NCBI GenBank assembly: GCA_037389465.1
Contig: JAZARR010000230.1
Span: forward strand, 930,001 to 994,000
Length of the DNA: 64,000 nucleotides
Source: Baylisascaris procyonis
Lineage: Eukaryota > Nematoda > Chromadorea > Rhabditida > Ascarididae
Reading direction: 5' to 3'
Below, in pieces: positions 1 through 12,655 of this stretch. Both the position numbers and the translations under genes were made by a program. Every line of letters begins with the position of its first letter. Positions within the stretch are counted from its first letter, which is position 1. Under the pieces are notes generated by a model, which saw nothing but the letters and a program-made list of their open reading frames with translations, was not told where the DNA came from and searched no databases.

Positions 1-932
1 ATTTATTGCTTATTGGTAGAATGAAGGTTATCTCTTATCCATTTATGACCGATAATTCTAAAAATTTTACCTACCTACATTGGTTTCTTATCCGTTAATA
101 CCATTGCGTATATCTTTGTCATTGATCATAAGCCTTCTTGACATTTAACTATTGAATTACTAGACAGAGTTTAGAATAATCGATCGGCTAAGCTCGAATA
201 TGAGGGCATGATTCGAATTTGTGATCTTGGAAGTGCTAATTTTTTTGGCATTTGGAATTAATCTGATCTTATTGTCGATGTCGTTTCCTTAGAGAAACAG
301 ACGTTGGGGGTTTCTTTTATCGGTAAAGACTAACAAATTTGGCATTTATTAATGATCAGATTTAAATATGATGTCTTCCGGTGGATTCATTTCTATCAGT
401 TATTTTCACAATCAGGTAAGTAGCCAATGTGGAGAATTTCTTCTGGAAATGCAAATGAATTCTACTTATTCCTATTACCTAGTCTTCATAGACAGGTATA
501 TATGATTCAAATACGAGAGCGCTTCCTTCCTCTCCTCCCTTCTCCCCACCCCCCCCCCCTCTGCCTTTCTCAAATTTTGAGGAAATTTTTGTGACCCTTT
601 GAATAAAATTCATAGTCCATTCGTTGACTAAGCTGTCAAAAATCACTTTTTCAGGTGATTAAGTTGAAAATTTTTACAGCGGATTTTTTAGTCAAAAAAA
701 CATCGGGAAACTTTAAAAAAAATTGTCTTTTACGATGTTCTTATGGAATTCACTTATATCACATTTATTGCTCGTTCTGATTGCTAAAGTTTCCTGAAAA
801 CCCGCCAGATTTCATGGTCGATCTTTTGTGACCCTTAGAAGAAAGGAAGGGGGGAGAGTTGGTGACAGGGAAGAGGGAGGGTTGGTGACGGGGGGAGGGG
901 GATACGGATACATCAATGAATTTTATTTTCAG
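1..932. other. Unresolved 5' region of the PCID2-like gene
   Basis: No exon here can be joined cleanly to the one at 933. The 3' end of a possible exon lies at about 383-415 before a good donor (GTAAGT at 416). In the phase that fits, it reads into a segment resembling the family just before the DGNL motif, but that frame has a TGA immediately upstream at about 369-371. An 11-base C run lies at 549-559 and a G-rich block at 848-901. The rest shows nothing I can name. Confidence 0.4.
848..901 (+). repeat. G-rich block, potential G-quadruplex
   Basis: Between an AAGG and a GATACGG the plus strand carries many runs of three to six G separated by short spacers. A GTTGGTGAC word occurs twice, so the block looks like an imperfect duplication. 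It ends about 30 bases before the acceptor of the exon at 933, so in the transcript it would lie next to the polypyrimidine tract of that intron. Confidence 0.5.
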
Positions 933-1889
933 GGATGGAAATTTGAAGAAGCTCGATGAAGCATTCTCTCAGCACGAACACTTCTTTGTCGATTGTGGTA
1001 TTTTCCTTATGCTCGAAAAGTTGAAAATAATAACATTCCGAAATTTATTCAAAAAAGTGTAAGTGATGATTTTTTTTTTACATTTGCAACTGCTTATAAC
1101 AAATTTTTGAGTATCATAGTGCGGTATTCGATTTTGTTGCGTACTTAGAAGATTACGATATTACAGAGCGAATATAGTGGCGTCAAATCAGATTCCATTG
1201 GAATCGTTTATGCATGCTTTGCATTGGTTAGGCATCGATGATATTGATGAAGATGAATTGGAGTGCATTCTGGCTAATCTTATTGCAGAGGTTTGTTTGA
1301 CTAATTATTTTAGAGTATTTTCATAATTATTTATTTTAATTAGTAAGTTATTCGTTATGAATAAATGTGTCTCTTCTTATCGTTTCTACCCACCCGAGTG
1401 GGGAAGTTATTATGTTGGGTAAAGGTTAGGGCTTAGGCTGGTCTTATGCAGATGGGGTGCTGATGAGTCGATTCTCATCGTTTCATTTGGGAGTAGCGCC
1501 GAGTCTTATTTCACCCCGTGTTGTTTCGTTGAGAGTACTGGTTACAGTTGCTTGATAGGATGGAGCCGAAGAATAAGGTCGGAGCTGTTTTACAAACGAC
1601 TGCGCAATAATCAACACGAAGTAGCTTATTGCACACCTCTCATCATATGGCCGAATCCCTCTCCCATATCATCGAGTCCCTTCTTCCTCTATCCTCTCTC
1701 CCATGCATCTATACCACGTTTAAATTTGCGTTTTTTTTTTTAAATTATTTGGTTTTTGAAAAGCGCATTGAAGTTTTTTTTTTCTATTTTTACTTTCAGA
1801 AGAAAATAAAAGGCTATATCAGTCATCAGCATCGCAAATTGGTTATTAGTAAACAATCGCCATTTCCGCCACTTTCTTCCATACAATGA
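933..1889 (+). CDS. PCI-domain protein, PCID2/Thp1-like (3' part, three exons)
   Basis: PCID2 (yeast Thp1) is a PCI-domain subunit of the TREX-2 complex, which couples transcription to mRNA export at the nuclear pore. Exons I can place are 933-1058, 1167-1290 and 1800-1889, ending in TGA at 1887-1889, with GT/AG borders and consistent phase (1 base completing a codon, 41 codons plus 2; 1 plus 41 codons; 30 codons including stop). They give 113 residues. The order matches the C-terminal half of the family as I know it: [16 protein letters not shown], then [12 protein letters not shown], then the very conserved tail [15 protein letters not shown] and a PFPPLSS end. This is the winged-helix end of the PCI fold. 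The N-terminal half (helical repeats) is missing: exon 1 here needs an upstream exon ending in phase 2, and the nearest candidate just before 415 is interrupted by a stop. The gene may extend left of the window or carry a frameshift. Identification is strong, the 5' structure unknown. Confidence 0.88.
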
Positions 1890-2001
1890 ACGATGACTCG
1901 ATCGTCATATTGGTATTGCTGAGGATGATTGTCTTAATAAGTTAACCTCATTTTACCTCATTTAAACGTATGTGATTGGAGGGGGGGAGGGTGGGGTATC
2001 C

Positions 2002-2253
2002 GGAACAATTGGGATATCCGCATATTCCGGAACAATTGGGATATCCGTATATTCCGGGACAATTGGGATATCCGCATATTCCGGAACAATTGGGATATCC
2101 GTATATTCCGGGACAATTGGGATATCCGTATATTCCGGAACAATTGGGATATCCTTATATTCCGGAACAATTGGGATATCCGTATATTCCGGAACAATTG
2201 GGATATCCGTATATTCCGGAACAATTGGGATGTCCGTATATTCCGGAACAATT
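2002..2253. repeat. 27-bp minisatellite, nine full units plus a partial
   Basis: Nine tandem 27-bp copies (2002-2244) plus 9 bases of a tenth. Each has the form GGAACAATTGGG followed by ATATCCG and TATATTCC. Units differ by single bases: GGAAC or GGGAC at the start, CGCAT, CGTAT or CTTAT in the middle, and ATATCC to ATGTCC in unit 9. Because 27 is divisible by three and the unit lacks stops in several frames, long spurious ORFs appear on both strands (for example a nonapeptide EQLGYPYIP array). It lies 112 bp after the stop of the PCID2-like gene, in the convergent intergenic space, so I read it as non-coding. Confidence 0.93.
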
Positions 2254-3792
2254 CTTGTAGAATAATCGTTTTTCAATTGTTTATGTTAAGAGCGTTGATA
2301 TTTGTTGAAGTGATGTTTCATCAGTATTTTATGAGGTAAGCATATGCTATTGAGATATTTAGGACAGCCGCTTGAAATTGATCGCTGTATTTTTTAAATA
2401 ATTGGATGAGATGATGCATGAATCCTGAAAGAAAAGAAATGTTTTACTTTCGGATAGACCAATCACTGTTTAGTGGCAAAGAATCGTTTTTCTATTAGTG
2501 TTTTTTTTTGTTTTTATTTTTTAATTTTAGAGGGATTTTTTGGAATTTTTGGAATGATTGCTAAATAAAAATGTATCGTTTTTTGTCAATATTTTAATGG
2601 GAGGAAATAATTTGATTGTTTTTTTTAAAGAATTTTCTAATGGGTGCTGTGTAAAATTTGAATAATTTAAGATTAGTAGATTGCCAATATGCCGCTTAGT
2701 CAATAATATAAATAAGGAAGTAAAGTTTATCGATATTCATATATAATTACGAGCGAAGATTATATCAACGAATTTGCATATGAAGAAGTATCGCATAGGG
2801 GAAGTTTTAATGCGAATTATTTTTTTTTGGATGGGATAATAGCGTTGTCGCTTTGTGATATTAGGTAGATGAAAGCTTGATGAGTAGTGAATTAAATCTT
2901 AATGCTGTCTCATGGATCTATTTTTTATTTTTTATTTTTTTTTTATTAAATTTGAATCCTTTTCGCATTATTGTCTCTTAAATATATTAGTGGTTGATTT
3001 TTTAGGATTCTTATTGTTCTATATCAGTGATATTTGGTATTATTTTGTTCTTATTTTTTTCTTTTCTTGGAAAATATGAATGAAACTGCTTTGTCCTTCA
3101 ATGTACTCTTATCGAATGCTATTCTGGACATGGATTTTGACCACATTTTGGACTGAATACGATAATAGGCTTTATATTTTCATCCACTAGGCCAATCACT
3201 TGCTGAACTATAGCATCAAGATGGATCAAGACAGGTAGATATACGCATATATACGCATTGACATGACTTTTACATAATATATGTTTATGAAAGATTACAG
3301 AAATATTTTAAAAAATAAGGAATTAAAAAGGAAAGGTTTTTTTTTTTTTTAAATAAATGTCATATCTTCGTGCATAAGCAAAGAAAAAAAAGAGAGGAAC
3401 CTTTATTTGCACATATAATACCATCTTATAATTTAGAAACAGTGATGGGTATTTTTTTTACTCTGATTGTGCTGAAAATAATTTTGCACAATTTTTTTAA
3501 AAATATTTATTCAATTATAAGACTCCTCTTATTAGCCGCTAGCAACTTGATTCTATTTAATTAAGTATACGGATGAGTTGACGTAGTGGAATTTGAGCTC
3601 AGAATCATCGATCACTGCTTAAGGGGATGGGGAGATGGGATCTTCATTTCAACTCAGATGGATGGAGGGGAGGAGGGCAATCTTCATTTCAGCTCAATGT
3701 GAACAGCATAAAGGAAACAGTATAAGAAAATGCAGCCAAAAAACCCTTAAAAGTCATCAGTTGCCGCAGGGGAACCACTTTATTTCAGTATT

Positions 3793-3810
3793 GGGGGGGG
3801 GGGGGGGGGG
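3793..3810 (+). repeat. 18-base poly-G run
   Basis: Uninterrupted G from 3793 to 3810 inside a G-rich stretch, about 40 bp beyond the stop codon of the HDHD5-like gene (in whose transcript it would be a C run). Length is likely to vary between individuals or assemblies. Confidence 0.9.
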
Positions 3811-3852
3811 AGGAGAAGGGAGGGGGATGTGATAGTAAGTCAAAAGGAATAC

Positions 3853-5628
3853 TTATGCAGTTAAATTGAATTTTTCACTCTCACAAATCATTTGAATAGC
3901 CGTTGAAAGATTCTTCTCAACGAATTGTGGTGTTTTAAATTCGTCAAGTTCACGATGCGTTAGACGACCGTAGAGTGTTGAAACCGATTGTTCGATAAGA
4001 CTCTTTTGATTCATCTCTGCATAGACACCGGTTTCGATTAGCGTTGAGAAGCAATGCTTAATTTCACTACTTGTCCTAAAAGAAGGCGATTTAATTAATT
4101 TATTTATTCGTTTATTTGTTTAGGTGTTTATTTATTTGTTTATTTATATAAATGGAGGGATGAGGGGAGGGGAGAGGAGCTTTAAGTTTAGTCTATGTTT
4201 CATTATACTAAGTTTAAGGCTTACAGCGTTATTGACAATCGGGTGATACTTGGAATACCAAGTATTTCAATGGGGGAACGGACTCTATTTAAAAAAAAAA
4301 AACTCCACTATGATAATACTCTATCATTACTATACGTTAAAGTGTTGTTTATATTTTATCTTTTCTACTTTGAGAGAGAAAGTTTTAAAAAATATATATG
4401 TTTGCCTACAACCAACTTTAAAAAAAATAGAAAAAACTCATTAGCTCAAAAATTTTTCGAATTTTTTCAAAATAAAACGATTACAATAGAGTAAAAGCAC
4501 TAACTTATTTTTAGTGTTGTAGTTTTTGCTTAGCAATGCAAGATCGACGTTGTCGAAGCGACCCCTTTCACCTGTTTGTAGATGATGTTCAAAGAGGTTC
4601 GCACCAAGTATATCCGATTCCGTATTGTCTCTGAAGCTATGCTATGATCCCTCTTAGTGAATCGACAAATGAAATATTCAACAAATATCAAAAAAAAAAA
4701 AATTTTTTTTTTCGACGATCCAATACGTTGAACTATGAAATTTGCAATAATTTCGAGAAATTTTATAATTAAAAATAAAAGAACAATCAAGGCAATAACT
4801 GTAATTTTCTATTAGTGACATCGCTTTAAACAATAAGATCTAATTGCGTTCTTTTTCAAGTTTTTTTTTTGCATATCCGGCGTTTTGCAAATTTTTACCG
4901 ATTTAGTGGATTGCATAGAGTTTGAGGAGTTGACGCATGACAATCAAAAAAATAAAATTTTGCTAATATATTTATTGAATATTTTTATTCGATAGGAATT
5001 TAAAGTTATTCTAATATTTTATATGCGTAGCGGGTGCATTTTTTTCCGGCAAAAATTTAAACTTTCCGGCAAATTTAAACTTTTTCAATTTTTCAGCAAT
5101 TCAGTTTCCTCATCATAAACCGGTCTTCTTTTCCAGTAGAAATCAATTTTGTTCAATAAGCCACTGAAAGAATATTATATACGCTTGATTAATTGTGTCT
5201 TATTGCGATAGCAATAAAAGTAAATAACATAGATGTTTTGTTTTGTTTATTTATTTTTTGCTGTAGACCACCCACTTTATTTGAAGATTAATTGACGAGG
5301 TTACGATGAATTCATTTAATTCTTACCCTAGAACATAGACTTTTCTTGGTGGTGGTAGACCCATTTGTTCGGCATGTTCTTCGATAAGATGTGACGCATA
5401 CATATAAGTCACTTCAGATGGTTTACCACATATAGCTTTATAGCGTAGATCATGACCGGTCATTCGTTTATAGAGTTTTTCAAGGCATTGAAGAAATATA
5501 CCGTGACCAAATCTGAAAATAACATATTATTTAAGGCTACTTATTTTGAAAATCATTTTTCTATGCTTTATAATGGGGGAAATCGATGATACCTTGGGGT
5601 AGGAACTTCCGGGTAAGCACTGGGTATA

Positions 5629-5690
<62 letters not shown>

Positions 5691-8600
5691 AAACAATACG
5701 ACAATAAATCGGCTGTTGTAAGCATAATGCTAGATATTAATTTTCGATGAGCATATACACCAAATTATGCAAATCAGATGGTTAATTTTATTGTCATTTG
5801 CATATTCTTTAAATTTCTTAAATAATTTAATGATTCTTTATTTCCACCATTATTCTGGTATATAATATTGAATGATTATTTCAAATGTGATAAACAGAAA
5901 GATGTGAAAATTTTCTCACCGTGGCATTGGAAGATCCCTATCGCCCATCCAAAATAGATCCAAATTACATGCGAGTGTTGGTATATGTGGATAACTGATC
6001 TTTGAACTTTTGAATTCTTTTAAACCTATAAGAAATCAGCATTCGACTTCTAAAATGATGCAAAAAAAGCATTTTTATGATGCGCAAAAAAAAAAATGCA
6101 GAAAAGAATTGACGAACCGCTACCTTTGTGTTACAATAAAATTGTTGAGTGTAACTTGATTACATTTTTCTTTGCTGTTGATTATTTGTAATATTTTTAT
6201 TGAAATTATTATAAACAAAAATTAAATAATTATTAATATTTATTATATAAATTCAAACAAATTTCTAATTGTATTTATATTCATACAAAAAATAAAAATT
6301 TGCTTACCATTAGTTGTTAGTACATCAATAAGAAGTTGTAATGCTGATTCCCAATTCAACGGTTCACCAAGCAATAAAATTGCTTCTAATGGATAGAAGC
6401 CATGATCGATCCATTTACTTGGCTACAATTAATACAACCAATAATTTACTTTCATTTTACAAATGTATTGATAATTAGTTTCTTTATGGGTAATTAATCG
6501 ACGCAAATAGTATTACATGAAAATTATTTTTTTTAATTATGCAAATTTTTGTGCTACGCTATTTATGCAAATTTATGCAAAATGTTATTTATGTTAAGAA
6601 ATGAAAATCAATGTGGCCTACAACATTCTTTGAATAATTTCAATCAATGATAGGGTGATTTTGGCGTTAGAATTATCGAAAATAATTTATATGCGTAAAT
6701 AATTAAAGAATTAAGTGAATCGATCGCTCATAGTATCGTTTACATCGGCGATCCCGGGTTTCAGGGCGCCCAAACTTCGGCGACCCCAGATGATTTTCAG
6801 GTGGTCATCGGAAATGGTTTTAAAAATGTCTTTCTTTTGCGAGGAGGGGGACAGTGGTCACTATTTACCCAACATTGAAATATATCTTATGGTCAGAACG
6901 ATTCGAAATGACCAACCGAATTGCTAGAGGGACCTGATTCTGAAGTCAGCCGTCATTACCTCTAACTTTTTAAGCGTGAAACATTTTCTACCCTATTTAG
7001 AAATATTTGCATTCTATAATGCGTATGAGCATACATTTAATGCGATGAAAACACAGCAAACAAGGTGAGCGACACTATTGAAGGAAGTCTTCGTTATAAT
7101 AAATATTATATAGGCGATCCTAGTGAGACGTTTCAAACTATTACTTCTTGAGAAGAAAGTATAATTTAAGATGAAACAAAAAGAGAGGGCAAATGAAAGC
7201 TTTTCACTGAAATTTTTCACTGAAAAAGTGATTTTCCATCATTTTTTCATAGATCGGGTTCGGTAAAAAGACAAAATTTCCGCATTTTGATCCTCATAAA
7301 CTTGGAAAATGGGAGGGAGCGGGTTGGGAGGGGCGAAGAGGGAGGGCGAAGGGATAAGTTAGTGAACGATCGCAAATCACGATACATGCAAGTGGATAAA
7401 TAAAACGATAATCACATCTGTGGATATAGATGCACATACAAAAAGATTGCTTCATTTTAGTGAGGTAAATTAAAAACATTTAAAAAAAAAAATAAGCAAA
7501 GGATTGTTGAACGATTGAATTTTATTGCTTACTTCAAAACTGTGTAGATTTAATGCATATTTCTGCAAAAAAAAAAAAAAATTTTTTTTTTGCATATTTT
7601 AAATTTTTAAATTTTAGAAATCTTAGCTGATGAAATTTTCCATTTATATGCGCTTTCAAAACTCTTCATTTTTTTTTCAATCAATTTATTAAATCAAAAG
7701 TGTTGACTTCATTCGTTGAAAACTCTGAAATTAATATTGATTTATTAGAGGATTAAAGGGCATCTATCACTCAAATATTGCATAAATTCACTTAATTAGT
7801 GGGTAAAGCGTTTTTCAATTAGCATAAACAAAAAAAAAAGAAAGAAGAAATAAATAAATATCAAAAAACGCTCGAAATTGCTGAGAAACTATTTCATAGA
7901 AAAGGCGATCCCTTTGAATGAAGTTTGAATGAAGACGTTCATTTGCATCAAAATCCTTATCACTAAATTTATTTTTGGTTACTTTTTGTGGTTTGTAGAT
8001 TGAAACTATCGAATAGACAGACACAGACAAACACATACACACAGACATGACGTCATTATTCACGTATTGCACCATAAAATGTATGAAATTGAGAGAAAAC
8101 GATAAGACGATGTCGCAACGAAGGATTTGGTCTGATTACCTGCATTCTTCGACGCCTTGAATCAACAACATCCAACTGGGGCAAAAAGGTGCGAAGATCA
8201 TCAATGGTTGTCACATCTCGAAAACCAAGTCTAAAAATTGATCTTCCATTGATCTACATATTTTAAAAGAAGCGTAATTTCTATGCACATATGCGCCAAA
8301 TTTCTATGGACATATGCGCCAAATTTTTATGGATTAATTCTCATCGGCTGCTGAAATATGTGAAATTTCTAATAATATTATGATATAAGGATGGTCACGA
8401 AACGAGCAAGCAAATATTAATATGGAGCTTTTCGAGGAGTTTATGCTCTTTAATTCCCCGTAAAGTAACAAAGTTGTAAATTGCTAAAGGCGCTTAGAAA
8501 GTTTATTAAAAAGAGGAAATGGAATAATAAAACATGGGCAGTAAAAAAACTTTTTTACAGAAAAAAAACAAATGTTGGCATTTAATAGATAAGCCAAATA

Positions 8601-10540
8601 TAAATTCCTTTCAGACAAAAAACTTTATAAAAAAATAAATAAATAAATAAACAAATAAATAAATAAATAAATAAATATAACGAATGATCACCTGAAAGCG
8701 ATATCTCGAACTGGACCTTGACCACATGCTAGCACTGGTTTTTCATGAAATTCCGTAAAGAGTCGTAATGGACTATGTGCCATTACCACTTGACTTGGAT
8801 CAACCTGTAAAAAAATTTCCAACAAAAATAAAATATACCTAAAAACTCATGAATAATCTATGCAAAAATGAGGTTTAAAATTGCAATCAAAGCAGAAATA
8901 TTTACCTTATTTCATCTCCATTTGCAGTTTGAATCGAGAACCACAATTTAAAAGCTTTTCGAGGCAACTCTAGAAATTTGCCAACTGATCGTTGAATATT
9001 TCTATTGTTTCAAAGTTTGCAATTGTTTTTGAAATGTGAAACATTTATATAAATAAGTATCATAAGTAATTTAAAAAAAAAACAACTTTTTCATTAAAGA
9101 TTTTTTTTTTGTTCATATAAAATAAATTTCATCAATAATAATAGTAAAAATTAAAATATAAAAATTCACATGAATGCCCGTCATTCTTGATAGCATAACC
9201 GCTTCAGTTGCTTCCATTGTGTTCGATGCATTAGTCACAAAAACCTAAAAATTTCTTCAAAAGTATTTAAAAATTTTTTCGTATAATAAAATCGAGAAAT
9301 AAATGTACTACAAAAAAGATAAAAGATTGATATATAGCGTAGTTTATTTCAAGTTTCGAAATGTTGCATCAATATTTGAATAATTCATGCATAATTAGAT
9401 GTTAAAATAAAGTATAATAACTTCCGTAATAAACAACTAAAATGGGTTTCTTTATGAAAAGTTTTGTAAGTTACGTTTAAGCGTTGGTTGAAAAAAAAAA
9501 AAACTTTCAGACGAATTTATTACATTGCATTAAAAAATTAGAAATGATGTTTAAATTTATGGATTTACATTCGTTTCGTTATATTATCTATGAATTTCTT
9601 CACTTATATCATTAATATTCGTCATTAAAAATAACTTTATGTGAAGAGTTCTTTTAAATAGAAAGATTTCAGAAAAGGAAAAAAAAAATCGACGATACCA
9701 AAATAGAATGCAAGAGGCGATAAAAGAAAATATTTCCCATTTTATAAAAATAGTTTTTTAAATTTTATTTAAATTCTTCAATTTGTGGCATATAAGCAAA
9801 CAAATATTTTAAGTCTTAGCGCTTCATCTTCAAGCATATTTGAAGCAGATCATGCGCAACGATAAAAAGCACATTTAATCCTATATAAGAAAAAATGCTT
9901 TCTTTAATGCCAGCCGATGCTATTGCTCTCTTCATTGATGCCAGCCGATTTGCCTGCATTCTCACAAAAAACTTAAGCATCTATCAATGCAAAAACAATG
10001 AATTGAATTATTGTTTACGGTTGGAATTTTAAAACGTCCATCAACGTCGGTGATCATGTGTAATGCTTCTCTTGATCCTGGTAATAGATCACGACCACGT
10101 GTAACTACTCCATCAGCATCGAGGATCAATCCAAAACGACATGGCTGCAAAATTCGCATTATTTCTAAATTTAAATTAATTTAATAAAGAAATCGATTTG
10201 AATTTCTCGAAAAAAATTTTTAATTTGAAAATTTAATTTTATATCATAAAATTATTGTCTAATTTATTGAAAATTTAATAGAAATATTTTGCTAATTTGC
10301 TAATATGCTAATTAAAAAATCGTCATCGATGATCATATAGTCGATCAATACGTTCAATGGCAAATAGTATTGATATATTTTTGAAATATTATTTTGCATA
10401 ATATGATGCTCGAGATTTATAGTTATACTATTAAAGAAAATATTATAAATTAATATATTTACCTCAGATTTTGTAGACATACGAGCAATACTTGTGAATA
10501 TTGTGGTTAATGGACGAGTTGTACGTTGAAAGAGTGCCAT
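3853..10540 (-). CDS. HAD-superfamily hydrolase, HDHD5/CECR5-like (ten exons)
   Basis: A haloacid dehalogenase-like hydrolase of the HDHD5 (cat eye syndrome critical region protein 5) family; substrate unknown to me. Exons, 5' to 3': 10463-10540, 10019-10144, 9170-9244, 8692-8804, 8140-8230, 6308-6422, 5920-6025, 5327-5512, 4505-4630, 3853-4075. They sum to 1239 nt, 412 residues plus TAA, close to the human length, with every junction GT/AG and in phase. Catalytic motifs: I, DADGVV with Asp35 and Asp37; II, VFVTNASN with Thr72; III, Lys265 in CGKPSE; IV, GDNTESD (residues 297-303) with Asp298 and Asp303, followed by ILGANLF. All are intact, so it is probably active. The first 26 residues are rich in Arg, Thr and Ser with no acid before Glu26, fitting a mitochondrial presequence, as in the human protein. 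The start is the first ATG after two TTTTCAG acceptors, typical of spliced-leader addition. Confidence 0.92.
5625..5688. repeat. (TA)n microsatellite in HDHD5-like intron 7
   Basis: About 64 bp of TA dinucleotides with a single interruption (TACATA), between exons 5920-6025 and 5327-5512. Confidence 0.95.
8281..8326. repeat. Two tandem 23-bp copies
   Basis: CTATG-C/G-ACATATGCGCCAAATTT occurs twice back to back, with one base different, in an intron of the HDHD5-like gene just 5' (on the plus strand to the right) of its exon at 8140-8230. Confidence 0.85.
8631..8678. repeat. (TAAA)n microsatellite
   Basis: Roughly twelve AAAT units with one AAAC variant, ending 14 bp from the 3' end of the exon at 8692-8804, so it lies just inside the following intron. 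Confidence 0.9.
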
Positions 10541-10570
10541 TATGAACTTCAATGTACTACTGAAAACACT
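10541..10570 (-). promoter_or_regulatory. Probable spliced-leader acceptor of the HDHD5-like gene
   Basis: Read on the minus strand, two acceptor-like sites, CTTTTCAG and GTTTTCAG, lie 28 and 19 bases upstream of the ATG at 10540 (exon starts 10568 or 10559). No upstream exon is needed to supply coding sequence, so trans-splicing of a spliced leader is the simplest reading. Splicing from a distant 5' UTR exon is the alternative. Confidence 0.5.
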
Positions 10571-11762
10571 GAAAAGATAGAAACCCACAATTGTACGTTC
10601 AAAAAAAAAAAAAATCAGGAAATTAGACGTAATTGACGTGCGAGAGCCCGTTCAAGAAAGAAAGGCTACTATGTGAAAGACCGATCGATCAACGCTGGCC
10701 AATATGGTCGTTAATTCCAGATATCGTCAGGAGTGAATGAAGGAAGGAGGAGGTGAATGGGATGAGTGGAGACGGATATTTTCAACTATCAGAGATATCA
10801 TAGGAGATGCAAATGAGATGAATGTGCTAGAGCTACAAGAGTGTTTCTAGAGGATTCATCATTTAAAAGGAATGGAGTCTTCGAGAGCTGACCTATGAGT
10901 TAAACTCAGACGATGAGTCTAGAAGACTTTAAAAACAATGAAATTTGCAACAACGGGTTATTAAGTAAGATCAATAGTAGAGTACCAAAAGGTAGAAGAG
11001 GGTCCTTTTCCAGTTTAGATTTAACAACACCTATTGAAGCGCTTAATTATCGATGAAAAGTAATATCAACGGTAAGCAAGCGTCCGATAGAAAGTAATAA
11101 AACCTGAATTGATTACTCCACATGCTGGCGTTACCGATTAACGATGCGCTTTCATGTTTTATCGATGCAAATGCACGTAATATTTATAAAGAGTGCAATG
11201 TTACTTGTGCTGTCATTGCAATTCATTTCACCTTAAAAGCATCAAACATCAAAAAATAAAAATATATATTTATATATTCGAAAAAAAGAAGAAGGAAAAA
11301 CTATGTAAACGATTTCTTAATAAAATTTATTTTATTGACTAAATAGTTTTTGATATAATTGCGAGAAAAAAAAAATTCAATTCGTTCGAAAAAAAAATCA
11401 ACTCGTAGATTTGAAAAATATCTTGGTATATATAACGGTTTTTTAAACAATCATTTTCAAGAGAATTCGAAAAAAAATTTGGTTACTAGCCAAGCAAAAA
11501 AATTCGAAACGCTAATATTTTCTTCACTAATCTAAACAACAAAAGGAATCCTTATTTATAAGCACATATTTTAAACTAACTTTATTTTGTTGAACATTTT
11601 TATTCGGCTATTAGAAATTTTCCTCAGAAGTTTTGCTCTCCGTTCTTCCTATCATCATTAGTAATATTATTGATATGTCCTACAAACGATCAAAGAGTTG
11701 AAGGATTGATCAACTGTATAGATAATATAGATAGAGTGCTGTGGTATTTGTACTGCAAATTA

Positions 11763-11832
11763 TATGAGCGAAATGTACACTTTATATTTCGCTATATTTC
11801 GCTCATACAGTTTTACAAATTATATGAGCGAA
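11763..11832. repeat. Three copies of TATGAGCGAA, two direct and one inverted
   Basis: TATGAGCGAA lies at 11763-11772 and 11823-11832, each preceded by CAAATTA, and in inverted form (TTCGCTCATA) at 11798-11807. The first and inverted copies can pair around a 25-base loop. Confidence 0.8.
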
Positions 11833-12579
11833 TTATACATTATTATCTGCTAGGAGCGTATGGATAAGAATAAAGAATGGAAAAAGATGCGCAATACTTT
11901 TATAAGGAAGAGATTCTCATTGAAATACTCAAACCTTTTTCAAAAAAAAAACAAATATTTTTAAAAAAATTTCATAGGAATTTATTCGTAGAAAATTGTT
12001 GTATATTTAAAAATCGAATAAAAATTAAATAAAAATTTTTCATTTACAATTTTTTCTTTCAGAGTATAAGAAATTCATTTATTGATTTCTATGTTCATTT
12101 TATCTATTCGATTAAGTGTTCAAATGATCAAAATACGAGTGATCAATGCATTTCCACTCGTTGATGAGACCAATTACGTCGTACACAATACGTAGAGTCA
12201 TATGAGATAGGAAAATGTGTTTGTTTGCATATTTTATTTCTTACAGTTTTTGATTAAGCTGTTTAGTATTGTTTACTATTCGCTAATAAATATTCCACTG
12301 AATTAATCCAAAGAAAAGATATCATTTCTAATTCCTTATCCTTTCTAAATAAAAAAAAAAAGTTTCCTCAGTGTTTCATATTGAGGTTTATGAGCTTATT
12401 TAAAAAAGAAAAAACTAGAAAATACCAGGATGCGCACAAATATAAGCTAGAAGCTAAGGATTACAACGCAAATTGCAGCTGCAATTGTAGATTTAAAAAT
12501 AATCGTAAGTTTGGAATATTGCAGAAAATTAGAGGCTTAAAATCTACTAGCAATTGATTTGTTTTTCAAAAAACATTTC

Positions 12580-12581
<2 letters not shown>

Positions 12582-12655
<74 letters not shown>

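Larger units (their letters stand above)
1890..3852. other. Convergent intergenic region
   Basis: The PCID2-like gene ends at 1889 and the HDHD5-like gene ends, on the other strand, at 3853, so both 3' ends and untranslated regions must lie here. Apart from the minisatellite it is AT-rich with T and A runs. Positions 3620-3835 are purine-rich, hold an imperfect direct repeat of ATCTTCATTTCA (near 3640 and 3680), and include an 18-base G run at 3793-3810. I see no gene. Confidence 0.7.

Noticed and set aside
1958..2276. Long ORFs on both strands encoding GYPYIPEQL-type or RNIRISQLF-type repeats
   Set aside because: They are products of a stop-free 27-bp minisatellite lying after the PCID2-like stop codon; open frames on both strands at once and no flanking coding sequence argue against a gene.
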